Assembly (NCBI GenBank): GCA_030407315.1
Contig: JALQPE010001689.1
Location: forward strand, 62,001-126,000
From: Asparagopsis taxiformis
Lineage: Eukaryota > Rhodophyta > Florideophyceae > Bonnemaisoniales > Bonnemaisoniaceae
Length of the DNA stretch: 64,000 nt
Direction: 5' to 3'
In this document: positions 39,604 to 51,198 of the stretch, in pieces
Position numbering within the stretch: position 1 is the first letter of the stretch
Layout of the letters: each line of letters begins with the position of its first letter
The notes under the pieces: model-generated
The model's input: only the letters and a program-made list of their open reading frames with translations
Database searches by the model: none
Told to the model about the DNA's origin: nothing
Made by a program: the position numbers and the translations under genes

Positions 39604-41127
39604 TCAATCCTCCTCATCAAGGAAAACTTCAACGTAGCTTTCACTCCCATCTTCTTCATTTCCATGTCCGCTATCCTCCTCAAACGCGGTACTACGCTGT
39701 TCCAAGTGTTGTTCTTCGAATTTTTCGTTAGTAATTGTCAGTACATCTTCGCAGAGATGCCTCTTACAGATTCGCTCACTCGGCAACATCGCCTTTCCTA
39801 ATTGTTTGAGCTCGTCTTGTACACTTTCTTCGAAGGTCTGACCTGATTGCACCTTGAAAATTCCTAGAATCCCAGAAGCGATTGCATAGACAAATCTGAG
39901 TGAATTGCAGGAACGTCGCAGGAAAACCGTTCTACTCGTGCATTGAAGGAAAGCAATTGCAGTGTTCAGGGCTACCTCCAGGATATTGATTCTCCTTCGA
40001 ATCATCCTTTTGGCCATACATCCCGATATCTCGACTTCGTACTGAATGATGACCACCATTTCTTTCCGCTCAGTGATGAATTGTACCATGATCTCGGAAT
40101 TCTTGTCATCCACAACTTTCCGTTCCTCAGGCCTTAGATTTCCGTTGGTCACACGGGTATCGGGGATAATGTCCATATCTGGAATGATATCGTGAGTTGG
40201 AAACTCGAAAGTGATAGATGCGTCATTTTCCAACACTAGAGCGAACCCCAGTTCGACAAGGAATCGATGGCGCACCTGCTCTCTAGACTTGTTCAGGAAA
40301 CCGAGCACCTTTGTCAGCGCAACTTTCGTAACAGCCAAAGATATTTCACGCTTGCTCAATTGTCCACCATCTGCATCTGTTTTCCTCCGCTTCCTAGCTC
40401 CTCCGTCAATGCTTCCTGCAGGCTGGTTTCGGCCATCGCCAGTGGCACCATAAACAACTTCTTCGATTATTTTGTCCGGAATGTACTTGTTCTCCTTCCA
40501 GACGTTGAACGCATTCGAATCGCGTCCAGAGCTCGAGCCTTCCATTGTACGGCCTGTACCCGACTTTTCCTTCTGAATGTTCCGCAGGAGAGACATTACC
40601 ACTTGGAAACGAAGCTCGATGTTGTTCTTCCCGGAGTTGGATTGGAACACATCTCTCTTGTCATTGCTCTGCTTTGCAAACATCATTGCAGAGAGCAGCC
40701 TGCAACCACGGAGGTCATAGATTCCTTGGTTGGTGTAAATTGTCGCTCCAGCACCAATCTTGTTGACCAGCAAAGGTACAACAGTTCCAAATACTGCACA
40801 CAGAAAATTGTAAGAAAACGATAGTTCTGCTGACTGCGAGATGCGCAACCGGTCCCTGTCCTTGTCGGTCATCCCCTTCTTCGAAGTGCCCTGACTCTGC
40901 TGTAATAAACCATCACAGATGTCTTTCACACCCTGCAGTTCCGTTACTATAAACTCGACGAGACTCATCAGCTTTTCGATTTGCTGGCGTTGGGACGTTC
41001 GATCATCGTCGATCTCATCCATCCTCTCCCCAATACGACGAACTTCCCCAGTCACTGTCCTGAATCCCTCTCGAATAATCCCTGCTAGGCAGTCATTTGG
41101 ATTTTCCTCACGACGCTGAGATTCCAT
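39604..41127 (-). CDS. Transposon companion protein, diverged homologue
   Basis: 507 residues from the ATG at 41127. It matches the 114-1640 product along its length: IIREGF near the start, a coiled coil, SEL/AMMFAKQSN..RDVF, a basic RKRRK segment, VTKVALTKVLGFLNKS then R..R..LGF, RRINILEVALN, and an acidic tail. Its frame is intact although its Tudor-like neighbour is dead, which suggests continuing selection or a more recent origin. It reads inward from the CACTACTGAG terminus at 41829. That terminus carries a different subterminal motif (ACTGCCTGAGGCAGT), which fits a role in recognising element ends. Confidence 0.8.
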   Translation of the reverse strand: MESQRREENPNDCLAGIIREGFRTVTGEVRRIGERMDEIDDDRTSQRQQIEKLMSLVEFIVTELQGVKDICDGLLQQSQGTSKKGMTDKDRDRLRISQSAELSFSYNFLCAVFGTVVPLLVNKIGAGATIYTNQGIYDLRGCRLLSAMMFAKQSNDKRDVFQSNSGKNNIELRFQVVMSLLRNIQKEKSGTGRTMEGSSSGRDSNAFNVWKENKYIPDKIIEEVVYGATGDGRNQPAGSIDGGARKRRKTDADGGQLSKREISLAVTKVALTKVLGFLNKSREQVRHRFLVELGFALVLENDASITFEFPTHDIIPDMDIIPDTRVTNGNLRPEERKVVDDKNSEIMVQFITERKEMVVIIQYEVEISGCMAKRMIRRRINILEVALNTAIAFLQCTSRTVFLRRSCNSLRFVYAIASGILGIFKVQSGQTFEESVQDELKQLGKAMLPSERICKRHLCEDVLTITNEKFEEQHLEQRSTAFEEDSGHGNEEDGSESYVEVFLDEED

Positions 41128-41454
41128 CTTCTGTCAAACTTCGCCTCTCGTTCCAATCACAGTGTGTCCCTCTCAACGCTTTCCGTACAACGAGAATGCT
41201 AATTGCTAACAATAGTAACAAATAATGCCACCTACTCTATTCATATCCTCTTAAAACGACCGATTTTCTCCTACCTTTTTTGTAACGGTCATTTCCATGT
41301 GACCATGCATCCTCTACACTTCTCACTACTAGTAGCTTCAGAATAGTTTCCTCTCTTCTCTACTTGAACTCACATGCGAACACATTGCACAACGACCCTA
41401 TCCTGGACAACTATTGCAATATTGAATCTCAGAAAATACCAATCACCAATTACT

Positions 41455-41829
41455 ATCAAGGCAGTACTTGCAGGCAGTACAATTCACTGCCGGAGCCAGT
41501 ATATTTTACTGCCTGATTCTAATGCCAGGTCATTTGCCAGGGCAGTACTGTACGGCAGTACATTCCATTGCAGAAATCATCAAAAATCACTGCATTGCAC
41601 TACTGCCCTGTGGTACCAGCAAAAATTACTAGAATTTGCTATCGTACAGTACTGAATTCTGCTACATAGCGTACTGCCAGGAAATTTTGTATTTTACTGC
41701 CTACGGCACTAGAACTGAAAAAATTAAAATAGTAATTTTACTGCCTCAGGCACTACATTGCTCAGGCAGTGATTTTTACTGCCTCAGGCAGTAAATTTAC
41801 TACATTTTTTGATCTCAAACTCAGTAGTG
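41455..41829. repeat. Terminus of the diverged CACTA-like element with ACTGCCTGAGGCAGT motifs
   Basis: GGCAGT/ACTGCC motifs in direct and inverted order end with the inverted form of CACTACTGAGTTTGAG at 41829. The first six terminal bases agree with the CACTACGGTGTTG family. The other end of this element is not identified. Confidence 0.8.
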
Positions 41830-42052
41830 TAACGCTTCCATCCTTGATGGATCCATCTTAACACCGTTGATACTGATAATTCGTCCACACCAGCGTACTT
41901 TTGTCATGTATAGATGACACTTTGCGGCATGCAACTTCAGATTGAATTGCTTACACAAAGCAAAAAATCGTTCCATGACATCCAACAGCTCACTTGCTGT
42001 TGTGGCATGAATCAGTATATCATCCAACCAAAGAAGCAGATTCTCCATGATT
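41830..42052 (-). pseudogene. Ty3/gypsy reverse-transcriptase fragment
   Basis: The minus-strand frame reads LLLWLDDILIHA, then LKLHAAKCHLY, then VRWCGRIISINGVKMDPSR. This is the YxDD active-site region and the following KC-F and G-IS-GI blocks typical of Ty3/gypsy RT. Only about 74 residues remain. It is cut on both sides by transposon termini, so the two elements landed within 223 bp of each other in an older retroelement. Confidence 0.8.
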
Positions 42053-42455
42053 CACTACGGTGTTGGGAATGAAAAAGACAGTAAATTTACTGTCTGAGAC
42101 AGTAAAAATTACTGTCTGGCCAAGACAGTGCGCGGAGACAGTAAAATTTACTGTCTGGAAATTTCAGAATACTGCTGCAGCAGTAAACTGGCACGAAATC
42201 TGGACAGTACCAAAAACAGTAAAATTTACTGTCCAGAACAGTAAATTTTACTGTCTGGAAGTGTTGCCGCCAGACAGTATGTGCAGACAGTACATTTTAC
42301 TGTCTGAGGCAGTACATTGTATTGTATTACTGCACTGTCTGGGGAAATCTGTAGACAGTAGTGTAGATAGCAAATTGTATTGTCTGCGGGTAGTACCGTG
42401 CATTGGTTGACAGCACTGTCTGGTGGAGTGGACTTAGAGGAAATATGGAGCATAG

Positions 42456-42958
42456 TGTTAGTGTGAAGGTAAATATTGGAATGGTGTGTGGAATACGACT
42501 ATAGTAATTGTGATGGTGCTTTACAGATAGTTGGGTGCGGGGAAGCTAGATGCTGAATAGGACGTTGTAGAAAGAAAGATAGGGAAGATTGAACATATCT
42601 CGTTTGTCTCACCGTAAGGAGAGAAAGTACAGAGTAGACTATATTATGTTGAGTTTAGCATTTCAAATTATACCTATCTATCTTTGCATTGAAAGTGTCG
42701 AGTAGGAGACGTCAGTCTGGTAGCGAGGTGTGGTATTCACAGGACGTGGGTGGTAGCAAAGGAAAGAATACGCGCCATCCACCACTAAATTATGAAAAAT
42801 AACCGTTACGGAGCACCGAGAAGCATTATTATTATGTAGAGTAGAACAGGATGGATGCATCCACTGGAATGATATTTGCTACAACACTGCTGTACTAAGC
42901 GTGACACCCTTCCTTCAAAGCACTTCTCCTTTTAGCAAACTCCAATTGCAAGTTCAAC
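42456..42958. promoter_or_regulatory. Leader between subterminal repeats and companion gene
   Basis: About 500 bp, presumed promoter of the companion gene. The final 117 bp match window bases 1-113 except for a few changes and a 4-bp difference near 42906. No TATA box is obvious. Confidence 0.35.
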
Positions 42959-44485
42959 ATGAATCCCGAAACCTCCGTGAGCATCGCTGCATTTTCCGAA
43001 ATAACGCGTGAGGGCTTTTCGAACATCACTGCAGAGCTGAAAGTCCTGAGTGATAAAATGGATGCCGTCGAGAAGAGCACCATTCAATTACGCGAGACTC
43101 TCGGAAATGTCGCCAAGACTGTCTCCATGCTAAACACCGATATGCAGGAGGTCAAGAGCATCGTCGATGGGCTTCTGAGCCAGGGACAAGGACATCCGAA
43201 GAAGATCGCCTCCGAGAAGGACAGGGAACGTCTCCGCATTGCGCAGGATGCGGAGAAATCGTTCACGTTCGAAATGGTGTGTGCTGTGCTGTGTGCTGTT
43301 GTTCCAACGTACACGAAGGCAATGGTGGATAAGAGGGATAGGCATTTCAACGGATGCGAGCTAATCAATACGCTGATGTTCGCCAGGCAGAGCAATGAGC
43401 GAAAGGATGTGTTCAATAGGACGCTTGCCGGCCGGAACCACATTGAATTGCGCTGCCAAGTTGTGACCTCTTTAATCAAGAATACGTGTCAAAACAATTC
43501 TTTCAGAGAGGGAGGAGACCGTTCCAGCTCCAATGGAACGTCGGAAGGTATCGAACGGTGGAGGGCGCGGGGGTATGTGACTACCGGGACCATTGAGGAG
43601 ACAATTCGCGGAACGGACTCTGCTCGCATGGATGGAATGCATGGGACGTCCGAGGCAAGTGATGGGGCCGCTCGAAAGCAGAAGCGAAGAAAGGTTGGTG
43701 ACAATGGGCCGTTGCACAGAAAGGAGGTAGGCATCACTGTGACGAAATCGGCACTGACGGCAGTGACCGGGTTTATGAACAAGTCCAGAGATCATGTGCG
43801 AAACCGGTTCATCCGAGATCTTGGATTCGTTCTATACAGTGGGTTTCAAGGTTCAGTCCGCATGGAGCATCATTTGCACGACGGTGGGCTGGACATTGAG
43901 TCAGTTCCAAGTCTGTACTCGGCGCAGAGGAAAATGAATGCAGCGGAGCGCGCAGCAATGGATGACAAGAATATGAAGATTCTTCGCGACTTCATTGCTG
44001 TGCGAAAAGAAATGGTATTCAAAGTCGAGTACGAAGTTCAAATAATTGGAGAACCGGACAAGAGGTTTGTGACTAGGAGGATCAATTTAGTAGAGGTTGC
44101 ACTGAACTTTGCAGTCGCCTACACGCAATGTTCTGATAGGAACATGTTCCTGCGACGTTCAGAATACTCCTTGCAATTCATCTACATACTTGCATACGGG
44201 TTCCGAACGATTTTGAAATTTCAAAGTGGAGCAGAGGTGGGAGGAGCGCAAATCCGGGAAATCAATGAAGCAGTGAAACTGCTTCTTCCCGGGGAGCGGG
44301 TGAGTAGTCGTTTCATGAATGAGGAGGTTTTGACTATATCGCGTGATAGATATGAAGAACTGAATGTAGACGATGGAGGGGACTCAGTGCTGGAGGAGAG
44401 CTTCAGGTCTATGGAAGAGGACGGAGGAGATGAAGAATATGTGAAGGTATTTGTCGATGATGAAATCGAGAATGAAGGGGAGTAG
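42959..44485 (+). CDS. Transposon companion protein (copy 2)
   Basis: 508 residues from the ATG at 42959, about 97-98% identical to the product of 114-1640, with no frame lesion. Substitutions are scattered (for example Q to E and L to V) and leave the coiled coil, basic patch and acidic tail unchanged. Near identity of two full genes in one window indicates recent transposition or ongoing use of the protein. Confidence 0.85.
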   Translation: MNPETSVSIAAFSEITREGFSNITAELKVLSDKMDAVEKSTIQLRETLGNVAKTVSMLNTDMQEVKSIVDGLLSQGQGHPKKIASEKDRERLRIAQDAEKSFTFEMVCAVLCAVVPTYTKAMVDKRDRHFNGCELINTLMFARQSNERKDVFNRTLAGRNHIELRCQVVTSLIKNTCQNNSFREGGDRSSSNGTSEGIERWRARGYVTTGTIEETIRGTDSARMDGMHGTSEASDGAARKQKRRKVGDNGPLHRKEVGITVTKSALTAVTGFMNKSRDHVRNRFIRDLGFVLYSGFQGSVRMEHHLHDGGLDIESVPSLYSAQRKMNAAERAAMDDKNMKILRDFIAVRKEMVFKVEYEVQIIGEPDKRFVTRRINLVEVALNFAVAYTQCSDRNMFLRRSEYSLQFIYILAYGFRTILKFQSGAEVGGAQIREINEAVKLLLPGERVSSRFMNEEVLTISRDRYEELNVDDGGDSVLEESFRSMEEDGGDEEYVKVFVDDEIENEGE

Positions 44486-47400
44486 TATCGGATGAAACCG
44501 GTTTCGGTATAGTAGACGAAGAATGAAGAAATAAAATTTCTGTTGAGTTGAATTTTGCAATAGATGGAAGTAGATAGATACGAGACATCAGGAAACCAGT
44601 CAGACGATAGTGTCAAGTCGAAGGAATAGCGCAGAGACAGGTAGTGGAATAGTCGAAGTAGGAAGGGGCGAGGGTATCCGTCTTTACTATAAATTGATGG
44701 CCACAGGAGCTCTAGAATGAAATACCCAGGAACAGGATAACTACGGATAGATGTACTTTATTATTTTTGCTCAGGACTGCAGTTGGCAGGTGGAGGAGAG
44801 GGAGGGTGGGTATTGTCTGAATCCGCATTGAAGCCAAGACGAGAGATAGCCTCATTGTAGCAGGTAGAAAATCCGCTAGAGCGGCAAACCACCCGACAGG
44901 TGTCCCGAGCCTCGGTAGAGGAAGTGGTAGAGCAGATGAACCTTATAGGTACCCGGCGGGTAGTCTCGTGAGAGAGAAGGGATCGCTACCCGGAGGGGGT
45001 TGTGCGATTATAGCGCTCACGCGAGATGCGTATTAATGGAGCAAGATGACGTAATCCGTCGAGCTGTTGGCTAACCCTAAGGTTTTCCCGGAGAGGGGTT
45101 GAACAATAGGTATGCGAACACTGTTCCTGTGGGTCGTAATTCCACTTGAGTTTACGTTACTCTAGAAACCGTGCCTACTGGCTATTCCAGTGGCCGTTTT
45201 ATACTAAGTCTACTGTAAGCTAGGGTTAGTGGTTAGGAATAAATATCCAGTTAGTGACCAATCAGAACCCAATTACTGGCGCTCGCCTACCCGCGAGGTC
45301 ATTGCCAATAGGCTTACATTGTAATGTATGGCTGATCAGCCTAAGTTAAAATTTGCCCCCTTGTGGGGTCTTGGCCGGGGCCGATTGGCCCGGGTGGGGT
45401 TATTTGTCAGCCATAGCTGGTCCTAAGTATAGGAAACACGCCAGTTGGCTGGTGCCTTCTGATTGGCACATCCCGTAAGTGGGTACCCAATAGGGAGGCG
45501 ACACGGCTCGATCAGCGAGGACCGCCAGGCGGTACGACACGGCCCCCTCCTGAGAGATTTGTCGTCCCGACAAAATTTGATCAAATAAAATTACAATTTT
45601 TGGCTGTGGCCGTTGCATTGTGCAATTCAAAATTTTCCCGCGCGCGGCGCGTGCACACTAAATGTGTTGTCCATCCGACTCTTCCCGAGTTCCGCCCGAC
45701 CGTTTCCTATTGGAATCAATACCTGTTTCAGGTCCATCATCGCCCTAACGCAACACAGCGTATTCACCCCTTCGGTGTCCAACTGCGTCCACGCATTCGC
45801 GTCCTTTCCATTATCCCTCAAAGGGTTTTTGCGTCCATCTGCTAAATAATTAGCCGCGTGATCGCACGAGCGGTGCCAATTCGAGGCTTGCATTCGCCGT
45901 TTCGGCCCATTGCCTCGCGATCCCCCTTCCTGGGTTGAATAGCGCAGCTCCCTCCCGGAGACTTAAGCCAATAGGCCACTTGTTCGTCCCGCTTCAGGGT
46001 TTTTATCAACGTCCGTCATCGCCTCTACTGGCTTTTAGGATGACCCCTCGTGCTCCGATTCAATTCGAATCCTCTGAAGAGGAAGGGGACAATATGGGTT
46101 CGCCCAACCGTCCTACCACACGCTCCAGCGTTCGCCGTCCCACGACGCGCCACCAGGCTTCCTCCTCCCGCACCGGGGTTCCGCCTACACCGGCTAAGTC
46201 TTCGTCGACTTCAGCGCCACGCGTGCCGTCAGCCACCGCGGCTCAATCGCAAACGCGAACGCGTTCGTCTGCCGCCAAAGGCACCGCTGATCCAGCGTCG
46301 CCTGCTGGCAAGGTTGTGAGTGCGCAAGCGCGTTCCGAAGAGACGGTCCCCCCTACCAGGGCAAGCGCACAAGAGCGCGACTCTGTTCCGGCTGAATCGC
46401 CTGCTTCCCCGAAGCCTTCCACCCCAGTGGCAAGTGTCAAACCGTCATCGGTTAATCCGCCATCACGCGAAGGTGAGTCATCGAAGGCCGCCGGCCCGTC
46501 CCCAAGGGGAGCCATGCCGGCCGACACCGAGGAGGTGATTGAAGTCGTCGCCGAGGGAGGCGCTACGCCCAGGCCAACAAGGCAGCCGAACGTCAGGCCT
46601 TCGCCAAGTTCGCGTCCGATTACTTCTCGTCCTTCCGCCCCGGCGGCTCGTACCTCTTCTGGTCATGACGCTTCAGCGAATCCCTATGAGGACTATGGCC
46701 GCCGCAACCAACAGATACTGGCGGACGCTCGAAAGCGTAGGGAAGAAGAATTGCGCCGCGAGGCTGCTCGAGCAGAAGCCGAGAAGGCTGCAGCCGAAAA
46801 GGCTAATGCTCAACCTGTCGAGAAGGTCATAGACCCATATGCCTCTACTGGCAGAGTTACCCGAAGTGGGTCTGGTGCGGCTGCCGCCGATGCCTCTGTA
46901 GGCGTAAGACCATCGGGCACCGCCTTGTTGACCCTTACGCGGTTGCGTCTGCTCCAGCACCAGCTGTTCCGTCACACGACACTCCCCCTCGGGCACCTAA
47001 GCCGACTGCCAATTGGCGCTCCATGGGAGAATTTTACCCAGCCAATGCTGATGAACTGGTGGTATTCGATTCGCAAGCCTTGCCTTTCAGGCGTGAGCTC
47101 GCCGCTCCTTGGGAACACTACCCGTTTGCGCGACTCCCTCGTAGGGACTTTACGGATCGCCCGAGAAGCGAGTTACGTCGCGATATGCTTCTCATGAGCT
47201 CCCTCCGGGGTCAAAACCATCAGGTTCAAAACGAATGTTGGTCGGCTTACTCCCGTCTCCCTTCGAGTCGCCCTATGCGTCACTTCCGTGTCCCCCATAC
47301 GCTATGCAGCGACAGGACTTTCCTGCTCCATCCCGGAGATGCGCTGTACGTCGAACGTATGAATCGTCGCTTGTTCCAGGAAGGATCGTACCAAGGCTCC

Positions 47401-47520
47401 GTAGCGGATCTACCGATGGTTCGGTCACGCTGGTTTGCGTACCCTCCACGTCCCGATACGGGTAGCTACGAGCATCATATGCGTTTGCACGCTAGGGTTA
47501 CTTCCCGAAGGATGCCATCC

Positions 47521-47565
47521 TTCGCCGTCACCTGACGCCCCAGTGGGGCGTCAGGTGACGGCGAA
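47521..47565. repeat. Perfect 45-bp palindrome at a frame break
   Basis: Arms of 22 bp (TTCGCCGTCACCTGACGCCC and two more bases) around a single G. The reading frame changes here. Confidence 0.95.
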
Positions 47566-48642
47566 TGATTATCGCGTGTTCGCGCACCGTCATGGTAGCT
47601 CTGCTGAGCCGGTCACTAGACCCATGAAGGTAGCTAGGGAAGCTTTGGACCCGCTATGGGATGATCCCACTTGGGAAGGCAAGTCATCTCCACCGATGTG
47701 TTTGCCCGTTGCCGACCCTCCGTCGCTGGTGTATTTCCACAATTCCGCTCTTCGCGACGCGCCCGAATGGCGAATGGACAGGTTCCGATCGTACCTCGAG
47801 TTGGAGAGGGATATCCTTATAGGGATCGAGTTGGCTCGTACCGCCGAGACGCGGGGCTTTGTGCCGGTGATGGCGGAGGAACTCCTCAATAGGGTGAGCA
47901 GTACTTGGTACGATATCCCGAAGGTTCCGGTGTCGGACGTGGTCCCCTATAGTCGGGAGTTACCTGGTTCGGTAGTGCGTCGGTTGCTGAAGGTGGCCCT
48001 TGGGGGTGATGATTATCCGCAGGAATTGGTCAGTACCAACATCACGGGAGTGGCACCGGAGAAGGTGGTTATCTACAGGACTGTTGACTTGCCGGTGAGG
48101 GCGTTACGTATTAACGTGTTAAACCATCGAGATGGTACAGTCGCCGAGCTGCCGCCTTATCGCAGAGATGGTGAGTTCACCGAAGATGGGTATTACGGCG
48201 TGGAGCCTGACAATTATTCCGACGGTCACCCCGACTCTTACAAATATCAGCCTGTTGGCGAGGCATTTGTGCCGCGTCCGTGGTGGACGGCCGCCGAGGC
48301 GGGAGGCCCAGCTGGGCGTTCGCCTTACGCAGGACGGAGCTTCGCTCCTGTTGCTTCCTTACCACCCAGTGGTGCTGATGACTTGTACGAAAGTCAGGTC
48401 CCGATGACCGTCGCGCCTACCGCGCCAACCCCTCAGCCTACAGCTGCCCCTTCATCCCAAGTGGGTCCCGCCATGGAGGCGCTTCTGACATCCGACCAAG
48501 GCTCTGAGCCATCCGTGAACGGTGATGATGTAGTCACGCGTCAGCCTCCTGCTGTTGATATCCTATGTGGGGAATTGTCGAGTCGCGAATTGCTATCGAT
48601 TCCGCATGTGCGGCGGTTGGCCGATGATCTCGGGGATGGTAC

Positions 48643-48697
48643 GGTGGCTTCCGTTTTTGCCTCTGCCAACTTGGCAGAGGCAAAAACGGAAGCCACC
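48643..48697. repeat. Perfect 55-bp palindrome at a frame break
   Basis: Arms of 27 bp, beginning GGTGGCTTCCG, around a single C at 48670. The gag-like frame stops just after it and resumes in another frame. Confidence 0.95.
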
Positions 48698-49009
48698 CAT
48701 TGAATGGGCGTTACATCGTAAGATCCGCGTTGGATGGACTTGCATTGTCGTGCATCACGTTAGCTGCTCGCTATAAGCAAGGACGCGAACAGCGTAACAT
48801 CGCCTGAGAGCGTCGCCGCACAGCGGATAGGGAGGTTGAGGCCGCACGCCTGGAGGCAGCAGAATTGCGAACCCGGGTTGGGGAATTAGAAGGTGAGTTG
48901 GAGGACGCTAGGCGTCTACTGCAGCAAGCAGTTATTCCCGAAGAGGGTGGCGAGGAGGCCGTTTCAGCCTGGTTACTCGCGTCGTCGCGCTAGCGTCTGT
49001 GTTTTCGGA

Positions 49010-49560
49010 AGTGGACGCGGACGTCCAGTCTCTCTAGTACGGGTCCTAGTCGGCCCCGAGATTTACTAGAACAAATGAACGTCCGCGTCCAAAAAAAATA
49101 AAAATTTTTTGGATGCGGACGTCCACTTTCTCTAGTACATATGGCGGAATACTAGGGCCCGACATCCACTTTCTCTAGTACATATGGCGGAATACTAGGA
49201 CCCGACATCCACTTTCTCTAGTACGTTTGGCGGAATACTAGGACCCGACATCCACTTTCTCTAGTACATATGGCGGAATACTAGGACCCGACATCCACTT
49301 TCTCTAGTACGTTGGCGGAATACTAGGACCCGACATCCACTTTCTCTAGTACATATGGCGGAATACTAGGACCCGACATCCACTTTCTCTAGTACATATG
49401 GCGGAATACTAGGACCCGACATCCACTTTCTCTAGTACATATGGCGGAATACTAGGACCCGACATCCACTTTCTCTAGTACATATGGCGGAATACTAGGA
49501 CCCGACATCCACTTTCTCTAGTACATATGGCGGAATACTAGGACCCGACATCCAGTATAC
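49010..49560. repeat. 43-bp tandem repeat, about ten units
   Basis: Unit GACATCCACTTTCTCTAGTA, then CATATGGCGGAATACTAGGACCC, period 43 bp (starts at 49161, 49204, 49247 and onward). Related sequence including inverted CTCTAGTAC/GTACTAGAG-like blocks precedes it from 49010. Non-coding. Confidence 0.9.
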
Positions 49561-51198
49561 AATATATCAGCGAAAACCGGGAGGGAAGAAATTACAGCGG
49601 ATGGTAAATTCAGGGCCCATATCGGACCGTATTTTATTCTCTCATTTAGGAAACTGCTCGTATACAATACGTCTCTCTAGAATAGGGAATACATATCTGG
49701 TCAGAATAGGAAATAAATACCCGGTTAGAATAGGAAATAAATACCCGGTTAGAATAGGAAATACGTATCCAGCCAGAATACAAAATACCTGTCAGCATAT
49801 CGTCGATCACCCATCTCCCTCACTATCGCGTTCTCCCTACCATCCGAACGCCATGCACCACCATCCGCACATACTGCAAGAACCCTCACGACCTAGATTA
49901 CAAAAAATACGCTCCTTCCCAATACCATCCCCGCTTTCCTCGACACCACCCCAGCCCATTAAATCATCAAGACATCAAACACGAACATGGTCAGCAAAAT
50001 CTTACACCACTTGAAACGCACTCTCACTTCTATCGTATGCCCCAAAATATACACATACCAGAAACACCTCACAGCTTCATTCCCCATCTTCCTACATCCC
50101 TTCTTCACTCTCCTTCAGTCCTGCCGTTCCTGCTTCACCACTCCTGCATCACATACACAACATCAGAATCAACCACAACAGTCAGACTCAAAAGCAACGC
50201 TTACCACGACAGATATCCTAGAAACTCCCTTACTTACCTCTCCGAGAGGATGACTGAATCATCCATCCTACACAAAATACAAACCATGATCCAAAAACCT
50301 TGCAATGAATAATCAAAGTCAGCAGTCCATATCTTCGCAAAACAAGTCTTGGTGCTCAGTAAAACTTACCTTCTGTCATCAACATTCCTGCATCATCTAC
50401 ACAACATCGGAATCAACCACAACAGTCAGACTCAAAACCAACCTTCCATCACAGCATACTTTCAAAACTCGCACACTTACCTTCGCTCCACACAATACAC
50501 ACCATGACTCAATAGGCTTCCAATGAAAAATATCGCATCAACGGAAATAGTCAGACTCAAAACCAACCTTCCCTCGCTGCTTACTTTCAAAACTCGCACA
50601 CTTACTTTACCTGTTCCATCCTGCACACAATAAAAACCATAAATCACGTAATCGTGTAGCCAAGAAAAGTAGTCAGCATTCCGCATCTTCGCACAACCGG
50701 TCTGGGCGCCCAATGTGACTTACCTTCCGTCATCACTATTCCTCCATCACCTACGCAACATCGGATTCAATCGCAACAGTCAGATTGAAAACCAACGTTT
50801 CCCTCGCTACATACCCTGAGAACTCGCAAATGTACCTCTCATCCATCCTACACACAATACAAACCATGATCCAAAAACCTTGCAATTAACAATAATCATA
50901 GTCAGCAGTCCATATCTTCGCAAAGCACATCTTGGCACTCAATGAAACTTACCTTCCGTCATCAACATTCCTGCATCATCTACACAACATCGGAATCAAC
51001 CACAACAGTCAGACTCAAAATCAACCTTCCCTCACAGCATACTTTCAAAACTTCACGTACCTCTCTTCCATCCTCCGCTCAATACACACCATCAGTCAAC
51101 AGGCTTCCCATGAAAAATATCGCATCAACGGAAATAGTCAGACTCAAAACCCACGCTTCCCTCAACGCATACCCTCGAGGGTAGAGGATGGAACGAAG
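49561..51198. repeat. Diverged repeat region upstream of the Plavaka-like transposase
   Basis: Four short AGGAAATAAATACCCGG-type units lie near 49680-49760. From 50100 to 51180 an irregular repeat carries the block CATACACAACATCGGAATCA then CAACAGTCAGACTCAAAA, four or five times. Frames here are repeat artefacts. It may be the subterminal region of the element to the right; no terminus was recognised. Confidence 0.6.

Larger units (their letters stand above)
42053..44855 (+). mobile_element. Left part of a second CACTA-like element copy
   Basis: It begins CACTACGGTGTTGGGAATG, followed by GACAGT-type subterminal palindromes to about 42455, a leader region, and a companion gene. From 42842 to 44855 it is nearly identical to window bases 1-2010. 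It stops at 44855 where foreign sequence begins; the rest of the element was not found in the window. Confidence 0.85.
45935..48993 (+). pseudogene. Gag-like structural protein, several frame breaks
   Basis: Frame 2 (45935-about 46900) encodes a Ser/Pro/Thr/Ala-rich, basic leader with a charged helical segment (REAARAEAEKAAAEKA). Coding then continues in frame 1 to 47535, frame 2 from about 47560 to 48703, and frame 1 to 48993, where a coiled coil (EVEAARLEAAELRTRV) ends it after an in-frame TGA at 48805. Two of the frame changes fall exactly at perfect inverted repeats (47521-47565, 48643-48697). I recognise no zinc knuckle, protease or RT. A gag-like role is inferred from position after the LTR-like start and from composition. 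Confidence 0.45.
44856..49000 (+). mobile_element. Retroelement-like insertion with decayed gag-like region
   Basis: Homology to the first element copy breaks after CTCAT at 44855, and the new sequence starts TGTAGCAGG, as an LTR would. The insertion cuts the Tudor-like gene near its 3' end. A possible primer-binding sequence TGGCGCTCGCC lies near 45286. No second LTR and no pol gene was found in the window, so the class is uncertain. Confidence 0.4.
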
